DNA from: Actinomycetota bacterium
GTDB lineage: Bacteria; Actinomycetota; Thermoleophilia; Gaiellales; Gaiellaceae
Direction: 5' to 3'
Length of the DNA stretch: 8,617 nt
NCBI GenBank assembly: GCA_005885085.1
Contig: VAXY01000069.1
Location: 1 to 8,617 of the forward strand
A model generated the notes under the pieces. The model ran no database searches. It was given only the letters and a program-made list of their open reading frames with translations, and was not told the DNA's origin. This document shows, piece after piece, positions 1 through 5,274 of the stretch; within the stretch, counting starts at the first letter, position 1; each line of letters starts with the position of its first letter. The translations under genes were made by a program, and so were the position numbers.

Positions 1-588
1 CCTGAGCGTGTGCGCGAGAACTATGCGCGGATCCGCGACGAGGTCGGCGACCGTGTCACGATCGTCGCGGCCACCAAGTACGTCTCCGTTGGCAACCTGG
101 CGGTGCTCGCCGAGGCCGGCATCGACGTCGTCGGCGAAAACCGTGCCCAGGATCTCGAGCGCAAGCACGCGGAGTACGGCGACACGTTCCGGTGGCACTT
201 CATCGGCCATCTGCAGTCGAACAAGGTGAAGGTCGTGAACCGGATCTGCGAGCTCGTGCACTCGCTCGATTCGGAGTCCGCCGCGCGCAAGCTGACCGTG
301 CCGGGACTGGTGGAGGTCAACCTCTCGGGCGAGGCGTCGAAGTCCGGCATCGACCCGGACGACCTGCCGTGCCTCCTCCAGCTCTCCTCCGAGGTCCGCG
401 GCCTGATGACGATGCCCCCGGAGACAGATGACCCGGAGGCGTCGCGCCCGTACTTTGCGCGCCTGCGCGAGCTGGCCCAGCAGCACCGACTGCAGGAGCT
501 GTCCATGGGCACGAGCCAGGATTACCGCGTTGCCGTGGAAGAGGGTGCGACCTTGATTCGCGTGGGCTCAGTCCTCTACGCCGACTGA
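1..588 (+). CDS. yggS: YggS/YlmE family pyridoxal-phosphate homeostasis protein, 5' end cut by window
   Basis: Member of the PLPBP/YggS family, cytosolic single-domain TIM-barrel proteins that bind pyridoxal 5'-phosphate on a lysine and buffer the PLP supply; no catalysis is established for the family. The frame is open to the window edge (it begins P-E-R-V), so the true start probably lies a few codons upstream; a GTG at 10 is a possible start but its ribosome site cannot be seen. Visible family motifs are AATK with the PLP-binding lysine (codon 26 from the edge), GENRAQD, WHFIGHLQSNK, the VNLSGEASKSG strand, and the C-terminal LSMGTSQDY and IRVGSVLY phosphate-binding region. The visible part is 195 residues against about 220-255 for usual members. 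It is short because the segments after HSLDSESAARKL and after LLQLSSE are trimmed. It sits just before sepF, as ylmE does in B. subtilis. Confidence 0.93.
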   Translation, partial: PERVRENYARIRDEVGDRVTIVAATKYVSVGNLAVLAEAGIDVVGENRAQDLERKHAEYGDTFRWHFIGHLQSNKVKVVNRICELVHSLDSESAARKLTVPGLVEVNLSGEASKSGIDPDDLPCLLQLSSEVRGLMTMPPETDDPEASRPYFARLRELAQQHRLQELSMGTSQDYRVAVEEGATLIRVGSVLYAD

Positions 589-592
589 CGCC

Positions 593-620
593 CCGGGCGA
601 AAGCTGCGCTTTTCGCCCGG
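593..620 (+). terminator. Stem-loop after yggS, possible terminator without U-tract
   Basis: CCGGGCGAAA at 593-602 is the exact reverse complement of TTTCGCCCGG at 611-620, giving a perfect 10-bp stem with an 8-base loop, starting 5 bases after the yggS stop. The sequence after it (AAACGAGG) has no T-run, so it is not a canonical intrinsic terminator. High-GC actinobacteria often have such hairpins without U-tracts at gene ends. It could instead stabilise the 3' end of the mRNA or attenuate readthrough into sepF. Confidence 0.45.
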
Positions 621-683
621 AAACGAGGATCGCCGCTTCGCGGGAACGTGCGCGGGCCGAGCGTCGGGGACGTCTATAGAGGC

Positions 684-712
684 TGGAGCCTGGCCGACGT
701 CCTGCGTAACAT
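684..712 (+). promoter_or_regulatory. Candidate sepF promoter
   Basis: TAACAT at 707-712 fits the TANNNT form of an actinobacterial -10 box. TGGAGC at 684-689, 17 bases upstream, is only a weak -35 (3 of 6 matches to TTGACA). A transcript would start near 719-721, within about three bases of the sepF ATG at 722. This fits the lack of any Shine-Dalgarno there. Support is sequence resemblance only. Confidence 0.3.
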
Positions 713-721
713 TCGCCTCTC

Positions 722-1249
722 ATGGGCTTCGCGGACGTTTGGAACAAGACTCTGGTCTACTTCGGCATCGCCGAGGAGGAGGACTGGGACGAGGACGGCT
801 ACGTCACGGACGAGGACCTTCAGCGCAGCTATGCGGAACGGCCGAACGTCCGTCGGCTGGCCCCGCGCCGCCGTGACCGCGAGTTCGACGACTGGACCGA
901 TCCGGAGCCGACCTCCGATCGCACGGCGGTCCTGCGGCCCCGAGTTGCCGCAGTTCCCGGGCCCGCCTCCGTCCGCGTCCACCTCGTCGTACCGCGAAGC
1001 TTCAACGATGCCCAGCAGATCGCCGACAAGTTCAAGGAGTCGATTCCGGTGATCCTCAACCTGCAGAGCACAGATCAGGATCTGTCCAAGCGCCTGATCG
1101 ACTTCGCGAGCGGCCTCAGCTACGCCCTCGACGGGGGTATGCAGCGCGTCGCCGACAAGGTGTTCCTGCTGACGCCGCGAAACGTCGAGGTCTCTGCCGA
1201 GGAACGGGCGCGCCTCTTGGAGCGCGGCGGCTTCTTCAACCAGGCCTAG
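722..1249 (+). CDS. sepF: Cell division protein SepF
   Basis: SepF is a cytoplasmic protein that polymerises, binds the FtsZ C-terminus and ties the Z-ring to the membrane; in actinobacteria lacking FtsA it is the main anchor. The 175-residue protein has the family layout. Residues 1-15 are a membrane-binding amphipathic helix (MGFADVWNKTLVYFG). Residues 18-75 are a disordered, acidic then Arg-rich linker. Residues 82-160 are the SepF core, with SFNDAQQIADKF, VILNLQ, LSKRLIDFASGLSYALDG and VFLLTPRNV. A conserved tail ends in GGFFNQA. The ATG start gives a complete amphipathic helix at the N-terminus, but no Shine-Dalgarno precedes it, so the mRNA may be leaderless. It lies between yggS and yggT, the order of the B. 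subtilis ylmE-sepF-ylmG cluster. Confidence 0.96.
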   Translation: MGFADVWNKTLVYFGIAEEEDWDEDGYVTDEDLQRSYAERPNVRRLAPRRRDREFDDWTDPEPTSDRTAVLRPRVAAVPGPASVRVHLVVPRSFNDAQQIADKFKESIPVILNLQSTDQDLSKRLIDFASGLSYALDGGMQRVADKVFLLTPRNVEVSAEERARLLERGGFFNQA

Positions 1250-1415
1250 TGCCGCTACCCGGCTCCTGACCCGCGATCACACTGCACGAGAATCCGCCCT
1301 CATTCTTGCCAACGCCATCCAGCCTTGGCTGCGAACGAGTGCGGCCTCTGGCTTGGTACTCGCGACCCAGTAGCCCGACCAGCGCCACTGGCAGCGGCTT
1401 TAGGCAAGGACAAGC
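1250..1415 (+). other. 166-bp sepF-yggT spacer, no gene recognised
   Basis: This is the longest stretch without a supported gene. It appears less GC-rich than its flanks. It contains small inverted repeats such as cagcc-tt-ggctg (1319-1330) and cgagt/actcg arms around 1336-1362, none making a convincing terminator. One frame is open without a start from 1251 for about 40 codons, and another from 1250 to 1424; neither resembles a known protein or has a ribosome site. The yggT ribosome-binding site is at its 3' end. It could hold a yggT promoter, but no good -35/-10 pair was found. Confidence 0.5.
1406..1410 (+). promoter_or_regulatory. Ribosome-binding site that favours the GTG start of yggT
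   Basis: AAGGA lies 5 bases before the GTG at 1416. The in-frame ATGs at 1440 and 1455 have no comparable purine-rich site, only GGCGG-type sequence. This supports the longer form of YggT, though the 5-base spacing is short. Confidence 0.5.
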
Positions 1416-1751
1416 GTGCGTGATCCCGAACTGAGCCGTATGGGCGGCGGCGCCATGCTCGGCTTGCTCTACGACGTGATCGGCAACGTCGAAAGCTTCC
1501 TGTCCGTCTTCATCTACGTCTACTCCCTGTTGATCCTCGCTTTCATCATCACATCCTGGGTTCGGCTGCCGTACTCGGTGTGGCTGAACCGGATCCAGCG
1601 TTTCCTCTACGACGTCTGCGATCCCTATCTCCGGTTGTGGCGCCGCTTTCTGCCGACGTTCGGTCCGGTGGACCTCTCACCGGTCATCGGCGTTGCGTTC
1701 CTTTACATCCTTCGTGCGGTCCTGATCAACATCCTCGACCGCCTGCATTGA
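1416..1751 (+). CDS. yggT: YggT/YlmG family small integral membrane protein
   Basis: Small membrane protein of the YggT family (YlmG in Gram-positives, related to chloroplast YLMG proteins). The molecular role is not firmly known; genetic links are to membrane and division-site organisation. The 111-residue product has two hydrophobic segments, about residues 27-49 (FLSVFIYVYSLLILAFIITS) and 87-107 (LSPVIGVAFLYILRAVL). They are joined by a basic cytosolic stretch with the family signature around residues 62-80 (RFLYDVCDPYLRLWRRFLP). The DLSP motif at 86-89 before the second helix is also typical. The GTG start is chosen for its AAGGA site; starting at Met9 (1440) or Met14 (1455) would give 103 or 98 residues, nearer the usual length. 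The divIVA start follows 12 bases after the stop, so the two are probably cotranscribed. Confidence 0.92.
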   Translation: MRDPELSRMGGGAMLGLLYDVIGNVESFLSVFIYVYSLLILAFIITSWVRLPYSVWLNRIQRFLYDVCDPYLRLWRRFLPTFGPVDLSPVIGVAFLYILRAVLINILDRLH

Positions 1752-1763
1752 AAGGGGAGAACG

Positions 1764-2195
1764 ATGACGCTCACCCCAGTCGAGATCAGACACGTCAAAC
1801 CGGCGAAGGCGTTCGTCGGCGGCTACGACCGGGACGCGATCGACCGCCTGCTCGACGAGATCGTCGCCAGCTTCGAAGACGTGTGGCGCGAGCGTGCCGA
1901 CATGGCCGACAAGGTCGAGCAGCTCGAGGCCGACCTCGTCCGCTACCGCGAGATCGAAGGGCTCCTCCGCACGACGCTGGTGTCGGCCGAGAAGGCCGCG
2001 GTCACGCTCAAGGAGCAGGCCCGGAAGGAGGCCGAGCTGATCGTCGAGGAGGCACGCGCGGAGGCGCGCTCGATCACGCGGGGCGCGCGCAGCGACCACG
2101 ACCGCCTGCTCGGAGAGGTGCGACGGATGCGCTCCCTGCTCCGCTCGGCGCTCGCGCTCGTCGACGACGAGGTGTCCGAAGAGCGCGCGGCCTGA
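1764..2195 (+). CDS. divIVA: DivIVA-domain cell division / polar growth scaffold protein
   Basis: DivIVA proteins form elongated coiled-coil tetramers that bind negatively curved membrane at poles and septa and recruit partners. They steer Min proteins in Bacillus and polar growth as Wag31 in actinobacteria. The 143-residue protein starts with the DivIVA lipid-binding domain (LTPVEIRHVKPAKAF then GGYDRDAIDRLLDEI, residues 3-33). A long heptad-rich coiled coil follows from about residue 35 to 135, with a Lys/Glu/Ala-rich centre (KEQARKEAELIVEEARAEAR). Phe17 is in the register of the membrane-inserting Phe17 of B. subtilis DivIVA, but the next residue is Val rather than Arg and the loop is one residue longer. 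At 143 residues it is short for actinobacteria, lacking the long linker and tail of Wag31. The Shine-Dalgarno AAAGGGGA (1751-1758) overlaps the yggT stop and sits 5 bases before the ATG. Confidence 0.94.
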   Translation: MTLTPVEIRHVKPAKAFVGGYDRDAIDRLLDEIVASFEDVWRERADMADKVEQLEADLVRYREIEGLLRTTLVSAEKAAVTLKEQARKEAELIVEEARAEARSITRGARSDHDRLLGEVRRMRSLLRSALALVDDEVSEERAA

Positions 2196-2198
2196 AGC

Positions 2199-2204
2199 TA
2201 GACT
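2199..2204 (+). promoter_or_regulatory. Candidate -10 box placed for a leaderless yggU transcript
   Basis: TAGACT fits TANNNT and is followed by exactly 6 bases before the ATG at 2211, so the predicted first transcribed base is the A of the start codon. That is the arrangement known for leaderless actinobacterial mRNAs. No Shine-Dalgarno precedes this ATG. No good -35 is seen 17-18 bases upstream. The box lies in the 15-bp gap between divIVA and yggU. Confidence 0.42.
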
Positions 2205-2210
2205 GCCTGC

Positions 2211-2507
2211 ATGGAAGCGGTTTCGACGCGCCTCCGGCTGCGTGTCGCACCGGGGGCGGCGCGTACAGGGGTCGTCGGCCGCCACGGTGAGGCATGGAAG
2301 GTGAGGGTCGCCGCGCCTGCGGAGGCAGGCCGTGCGAATGACGCCGTCGTGCGCCTGCTCGCCGAGACGCTGTCGCTGCCACGCACGTCGGTGACGCTCG
2401 TTTCGCGGCATGGCGGGCGGGACAAGATCGTGGAGCTGGCCGGGATCGACCCTGTGGAGATCGACCGGTGCCTGTCGTCGGCAGCGGGAAAGGGGCGCCG
2501 CAGGTGA
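2211..2507 (+). CDS. yggU: YggU / DUF167 family protein
   Basis: Member of the DUF167 (YggU) family, small alpha/beta proteins of unknown biochemical role, often encoded beside yggT and yggS. The 98-residue protein shows the family core. RLRLRVAPGAARTGVVGRHG (residues 7-26) holds the PGA turn, WKVRVAAPAEAGRAND (29-44) is the diagnostic strand-turn, and AVVRLLAETLSLP with VTLVSRHGGRDKIVEL (about 45-76) completes the domain. A short tail ends in GKGRRR. The ATG at 2211 gives the normal family N-terminus but lacks a Shine-Dalgarno, and a -10-like box sits 6 bases upstream. The stop overlaps the next start in GTGA. In E. coli yggT and yggU are adjacent; here divIVA lies between them. Confidence 0.92.
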   Translation: MEAVSTRLRLRVAPGAARTGVVGRHGEAWKVRVAAPAEAGRANDAVVRLLAETLSLPRTSVTLVSRHGGRDKIVELAGIDPVEIDRCLSSAAGKGRRR

Positions 2508-2872
2508 GCGCGATCGACACGAGCCGCTTTCGCGACGCACTCCTCGAGGAGCGCCAGCGCGTCGCGGCCGCGATCGAGAACCTGCACGACGATCATCCCG
2601 GCTCGATGACGGACGAATCAGGCGAAGAGGCCGTCTTCGACAACCACCTGGCCGACACGGCAACGGAGACGTACGACCGCGAGCTGGACTACACGCTCGA
2701 GGAGAATGCCGAGCACGTCCTCGGCGACATCGACGCCGCGCTGACGCGCATCCAGGACGGGACGTACGGCACGTGCACGAACTGCAGCAAGCCGATTCCG
2801 GAGGAACGGCTCGAGGCGCGCCCGTGGGCGACACTCTGCATCGGCTGCCAGCGCGAACGGGAACGTCGTTGA
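2504..2872 (+). CDS. DksA/TraR-type zinc-finger protein, YlyA-like by position
   Basis: Proteins of this family have an N-terminal helical hairpin that in DksA enters the RNA polymerase secondary channel, followed by a zinc finger. The 122-residue product has a helical N-terminal half (SRFRDALLEERQRVAAAIEN, residues 7-26). An acidic middle follows (DESGEEAVFDNHLAD, 37-51), then a second long helix (about 55-84). The C4 zinc finger has Cys91 and Cys94, then Cys112 and Cys115 (C-x2-C-x17-C-x2-C), all present. The start is the GTG at 2504, which overlaps the yggU stop and has AAAGGGG (2489-2495) 8 bases upstream; an in-frame GTG at 2468 would add 12 unlikely residues. In B. subtilis the DksA-like ylyA also lies directly before lspA and a pseudouridine synthase gene. 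RNA polymerase binding is inferred from the family and not shown here. Confidence 0.9.
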   Translation: MSAIDTSRFRDALLEERQRVAAAIENLHDDHPGSMTDESGEEAVFDNHLADTATETYDRELDYTLEENAEHVLGDIDAALTRIQDGTYGTCTNCSKPIPEERLEARPWATLCIGCQRERERR

Positions 2873-3453
2873 CTGAACCTGCCCCGCGGGCGGCGGACGT
2901 CCGCGTCGGTTCGACGACCGACGGTCTCACGCCCATCTCCGCCGCCGTTCGTCCGTTCGGCGCGACGTTCGCCCAGTGGCTGAGCCTGATCGCGGTCGCG
3001 CTTGCGGCACTCGGCGCGGACCAGCTCACCAAGGCGATCGTCACCAACCGGCTCGACCTGAACGACGAGGTGCACGTCGCCGGCCCGTTCTCGATCCACC
3101 ATGTGACGAATTCCGGGATTGCGTTCGGCCTGTTCGCGAGCGCGACGCCGATCGTGATCCTGCTGACCGCGCTCGCCGTCGCGTGGATGCTCTACTTCTT
3201 CGCGCGCTCGGGGTCGAGGCACCCTGTGCTTCCCGTCGCGCTCGGGCTGGTGATCGGCGGCAGCGTGTCGAACCTGATCGACCGCGTGCGGCTCGGCCAC
3301 GTGACGGACTTCCTCGATCTGAAGTACTGGCCGGCTTTCAACCTGGCCGACAGCTTCATCGTCGTCGGCGTAGCAGCCCTGCTGCTGGCGCTGGTGGCCG
3401 CCGACCGCAGCGCCGCCCGGCCGCAGCGCGTGCGTGAAGCAACGCGTTCCTGA
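2869..3453 (+). CDS. lspA: Lipoprotein signal peptidase (signal peptidase II)
   Basis: LspA is an aspartyl protease of the cytoplasmic membrane that removes the signal peptide of prolipoproteins after the lipobox cysteine has been diacylglyceryl-modified by Lgt. From the TTG at 2869 the product has 194 residues. Residues 1-36 are a soluble leader, longer than usual. Four membrane segments lie near 37-58, 90-111, 119-136 and 160-182. Family motifs are ADQLTK (50-55), VTNSGIAFGLF (79-89), GGSVSNLIDRVRLGHVTDF (130-148) and FNLADS (157-162). The catalytic pair is Asp147 and Asp161. The TTG overlaps the preceding stop as TTGA, and no other start codon lies in frame before the first membrane helix, so this start is favoured despite a weak ribosome site. 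The 3' end overlaps rluD by 20 bases. Confidence 0.93.
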   Translation: MTEPAPRAADVRVGSTTDGLTPISAAVRPFGATFAQWLSLIAVALAALGADQLTKAIVTNRLDLNDEVHVAGPFSIHHVTNSGIAFGLFASATPIVILLTALAVAWMLYFFARSGSRHPVLPVALGLVIGGSVSNLIDRVRLGHVTDFLDLKYWPAFNLADSFIVVGVAALLLALVAADRSAARPQRVREATRS

Positions 3454-4330
3454 GGACGCCGCCGGCGAGCGGCTCGACCGCTTCCTGGCCTCGTTGCCCG
3501 AGGTCGGCTCGCGGGGCAGCGCGGAACGTGTCCTGGCGGAGGGCGTGCTCGTCGACGGCCGGCGTGAGGTCAAGAGTCATCGCCTGGCCGGCGGCGAGGA
3601 GGTCGAGTTCGAGCCGCCCGAGCGCGCACAGCCGTCGTTGTCGCCGGAGGAGATGGACCTCCGGATCGCCTACGAAGACGACCACCTCGTCGTCGTCGAC
3701 AAGCCCGCGGGGCTCGTCGTTCATCCAGCGCCGGGGCACGCGACCGGCACGCTCGTGCACGGGCTGCTCGCGCACGACGTCGCGGGCGGCGAGGCGGACC
3801 GGCCCGGCATCGTGCATCGGCTCGATCGCGACACATCCGGCCTGATGGTCGTCGCACGCTCGGAGGAAGCGCATCGGCGCCTCCAGGCCGTCGTCCGACG
3901 CCGCGAGCTCGAACGCCGCTATCTCGCACTCGTGGTCGGCCGCCCGCGTTCCCGCAGCGGCCGCATCGAGGCGTCGATCGGGCGCGACCGCCGCGACCCG
4001 ATGCGCCACTCGCTCGACACCGAGACGCCGCGCGAAGCAGTGACCCATTTCGAGCTGGTCGAGTTGCTGCCGAGGCACGCGCTCCTCGACGTGCGGCTCG
4101 AGACGGGGAGGACGCATCAGATCCGCGTGCATCTGTCGGCGATCGGCCTGCCGGTGGCGGGCGATCTCGTCTACGGCCGCCCCCTTGAGCTCGGCCTGGA
4201 GCGCCAATTCCTCCATGCCGCGAGCCTCGCGTTCACGCACCCGTTCACCGAAGAGCGCATCGAGGTCGAATCCCCGCTGCCCGACGACCTGGTCAGCGCG
4301 CTGGCCAAGGCGCGCCGGCCGCTAAACTAG
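3434..4330 (+). CDS. rluD: RluA/RluD-family 23S rRNA pseudouridine synthase
   Basis: Isomerises uridine to pseudouridine in structured RNA; RluD members act on 23S rRNA helix 69, but the exact target here cannot be read from sequence. The 298-residue protein has an N-terminal S4 RNA-binding domain (about residues 10-60, GERLDRFLASL and GVLVDGRREVKSHRL). The catalytic domain shows VVVDKPAGLVVHP (86-98) and HRLDRDTSGLMVVAR (128-142), with catalytic Asp133, the second Asp of the motif. The later ERRYLALV and TGRTHQIRVHLS motifs and a closing GDLVYG are also present. Length and domain order are normal. The GTG at 3434 lies inside the lspA end, implying translational coupling. It corresponds in position to B. 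subtilis ylyB. The symbol reflects subfamily resemblance; rluA- or rluC-like specificity is possible. Confidence 0.93.
   Translation: MKQRVPEDAAGERLDRFLASLPEVGSRGSAERVLAEGVLVDGRREVKSHRLAGGEEVEFEPPERAQPSLSPEEMDLRIAYEDDHLVVVDKPAGLVVHPAPGHATGTLVHGLLAHDVAGGEADRPGIVHRLDRDTSGLMVVARSEEAHRRLQAVVRRRELERRYLALVVGRPRSRSGRIEASIGRDRRDPMRHSLDTETPREAVTHFELVELLPRHALLDVRLETGRTHQIRVHLSAIGLPVAGDLVYGRPLELGLERQFLHAASLAFTHPFTEERIEVESPLPDDLVSALAKARRPLN
4323..4328 (+). promoter_or_regulatory. Candidate -10 box upstream of rpsB
   Basis: TAAACT fits TANNNT and overlaps the rluD stop codon. Transcription would start near 4335 and give a leader of about 118 bases. The best -35 is CTGGCC at 4301-4306 (16-base spacer, 3 of 6 matches), which is weak. 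A promoter is expected here because rpsB-tsf are highly expressed, but this assignment is tentative. Confidence 0.33.
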
Positions 4331-4452
4331 CGCCGGTCTACTACTCAACCCGGTGGATTGACCTGGGTGGTGGTGCCGGCGTTCGACGGATGCCGGTTCC
4401 AGCCAGGGCCGCCGGTAGCAGTGACAACAACCAGAAAGGGGAACTGATCCCG
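4331..4452 (+). promoter_or_regulatory. rpsB 5' leader with hairpins
   Basis: The 122 bases between rluD and rpsB can form two local stems. ACCCGG (4348-4353) pairs with CC and GGGT (4362-4363, 4365-4368) with one bulged T. A second hairpin at 4376-4396 pairs CCGGC with GCCGG and extends inward with wobble pairs to a 3-base loop. The Shine-Dalgarno follows 39 bases later. In E. coli, S2 represses its own rpsB-tsf mRNA through the leader. An equivalent role here is inference; no match to a named riboswitch or leader family was recognised. Confidence 0.4.
4435..4442 (+). promoter_or_regulatory. Shine-Dalgarno deciding the rpsB start
   Basis: AAAGGGGA ends 10 bases before the ATG at 4453. This rules out starting at the in-frame ATG at 4390, which lies upstream of the site and would add 21 residues unlike any S2. 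It also favours 4453 over the in-frame ATG at 4468. Confidence 0.75.
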
Positions 4453-5274
4453 ATGTCCGTCGTATCTATGCGCGAGCTTTTGGAGGCCGGCGTTCATTTC
4501 GGCCACCAGACGCGACGCTGGAATCCCAAGATGCGCCGCTTCATCTTCACCGAGCGGGGCGGCATCTACATCATCGACCTCCAGCAGACCTTGCAGCTGC
4601 TGGAAGAGGCGAACGCCTTCGCACGGAACCTCGCCGAGCGCGGCGGCTCGGTGCTGTTCGTCGGCACGAAGAAGCAGAGCCAGACCGCCGTCGAGGAACA
4701 GGCGAAGCGGGTCGGGATGCCGTACGTCAACCACCGCTGGCTCGGCGGCCTGCTGACCAACTGGCGGACGATCTCGGACCGCATCGATCGCCTGCACGAA
4801 CTACGCCGGCTGAAGGAGGAGGGGCAGCTCGAGCTACTCCCCGCGAAGGAGCGCATCTCGATGCTCGGCGAGCTCGAGAAGCTGGACGAGAACCTCGGCG
4901 GCGTGGCTGACATGAAGCGGCAGCCGGACGCGATCTTCATCGTCGATCTGCGCAAGGAGCAGCTTGCAGTGCGCGAGGCGCGCCGGCTCGGGCTGCCGGT
5001 GATCGCCGTCGTCGACACGAACTGCGACCCCGATGAGGCCGACTACATCATCCCGGGCAACGACGACGCGATCCGGTCGTGCGACCTGATCGTGCGCGTG
5101 ATCGCCGACGGCATCGCGGCCGGCCAACAGAAGGCGACGCCGGCCGACTTCACGAAGGCGGCAGCGGCCACGAACGGGGAGCCGGCCGAGGAGGAGACCG
5201 TGCCGGAGGGCGACTACGAGCAGGTCTCACCGGGGGAGGAGCCGGTCGCGCAGGAGGCCAAGGCGGATGGCTGA
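4453..5274 (+). CDS. rpsB: 30S ribosomal protein S2
   Basis: S2 is a late-assembling protein on the solvent side of the 30S subunit, needed for S1 association where S1 is present and for efficient initiation. The 273-residue product begins MSVVSMRELLEAGVHFGHQT (residues 1-20), the universal S2 opening. It continues with RRWNPKM, IYIIDLQQT, VLFVGTKKQ, YVNHRWLGGLLTNW, the coiled-coil insert (about residues 110-150), PDAIFIVDLRKE, LPVIAVVDTNCDPD and DYIIPGNDDAIRS. The C-terminus is a low-complexity acidic tail rich in Glu, Ala and Pro (about 235-273), common in actinobacterial S2. It opens the rpsB-tsf-pyrH-frr operon, and its last 8 bases overlap tsf. Confidence 0.98.
   Translation: MSVVSMRELLEAGVHFGHQTRRWNPKMRRFIFTERGGIYIIDLQQTLQLLEEANAFARNLAERGGSVLFVGTKKQSQTAVEEQAKRVGMPYVNHRWLGGLLTNWRTISDRIDRLHELRRLKEEGQLELLPAKERISMLGELEKLDENLGGVADMKRQPDAIFIVDLRKEQLAVREARRLGLPVIAVVDTNCDPDEADYIIPGNDDAIRSCDLIVRVIADGIAAGQQKATPADFTKAAAATNGEPAEEETVPEGDYEQVSPGEEPVAQEAKADG

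Noticed and set aside
643..674. GGAAC at 643-647 as an ECF-sigma -35 box for sepF
   Set aside because: The CGTC motifs at 662-665 and 671-674 are at spacings of 14 and 23 bases, outside the usual 16-17.
1250..1424. Stop-free frames in the sepF-yggT spacer as a small gene
   Set aside because: There is no ATG or GTG with a ribosome site, the composition is not protein-like, and no recognisable motif is seen.
2410..2868. Extension of lspA to the ATG at 2410
   Set aside because: It runs through the end of yggU and the whole DksA-like gene in another frame; the TTGA junction at 2869 is the natural start.
1677..3047. Long open frame on the minus strand (456 codons)
   Set aside because: It lies opposite yggT, divIVA, yggU, the DksA-like gene and lspA, which all have clear family motifs. 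Its translation is Arg/Pro/Ser-rich and looks like the antisense of high-GC codons.
2689..4240. Two minus-strand open frames (2689-3573 and 3356-4240)
   Set aside because: They are antisense to lspA and rluD, have low-complexity Arg/Ala-rich translations, and show no motif or ribosome site.
4358..4386. TTGACC at 4358-4363 as a -35 box for rpsB
   Set aside because: No TANNNT or similar -10 lies 16-19 bases downstream; only GTTCGA or TTCGAC occur there.
4375..4400. GTTCGA near 4381 as the T-arm of a tRNA
   Set aside because: No matching acceptor, D-arm or anticodon arm is present around it; the bases fit a simple hairpin better.
4390..4452. Extension of rpsB to the in-frame ATG at 4390
   Set aside because: The Shine-Dalgarno at 4435-4442 lies inside this stretch, and the extra residues match no S2 N-terminus.
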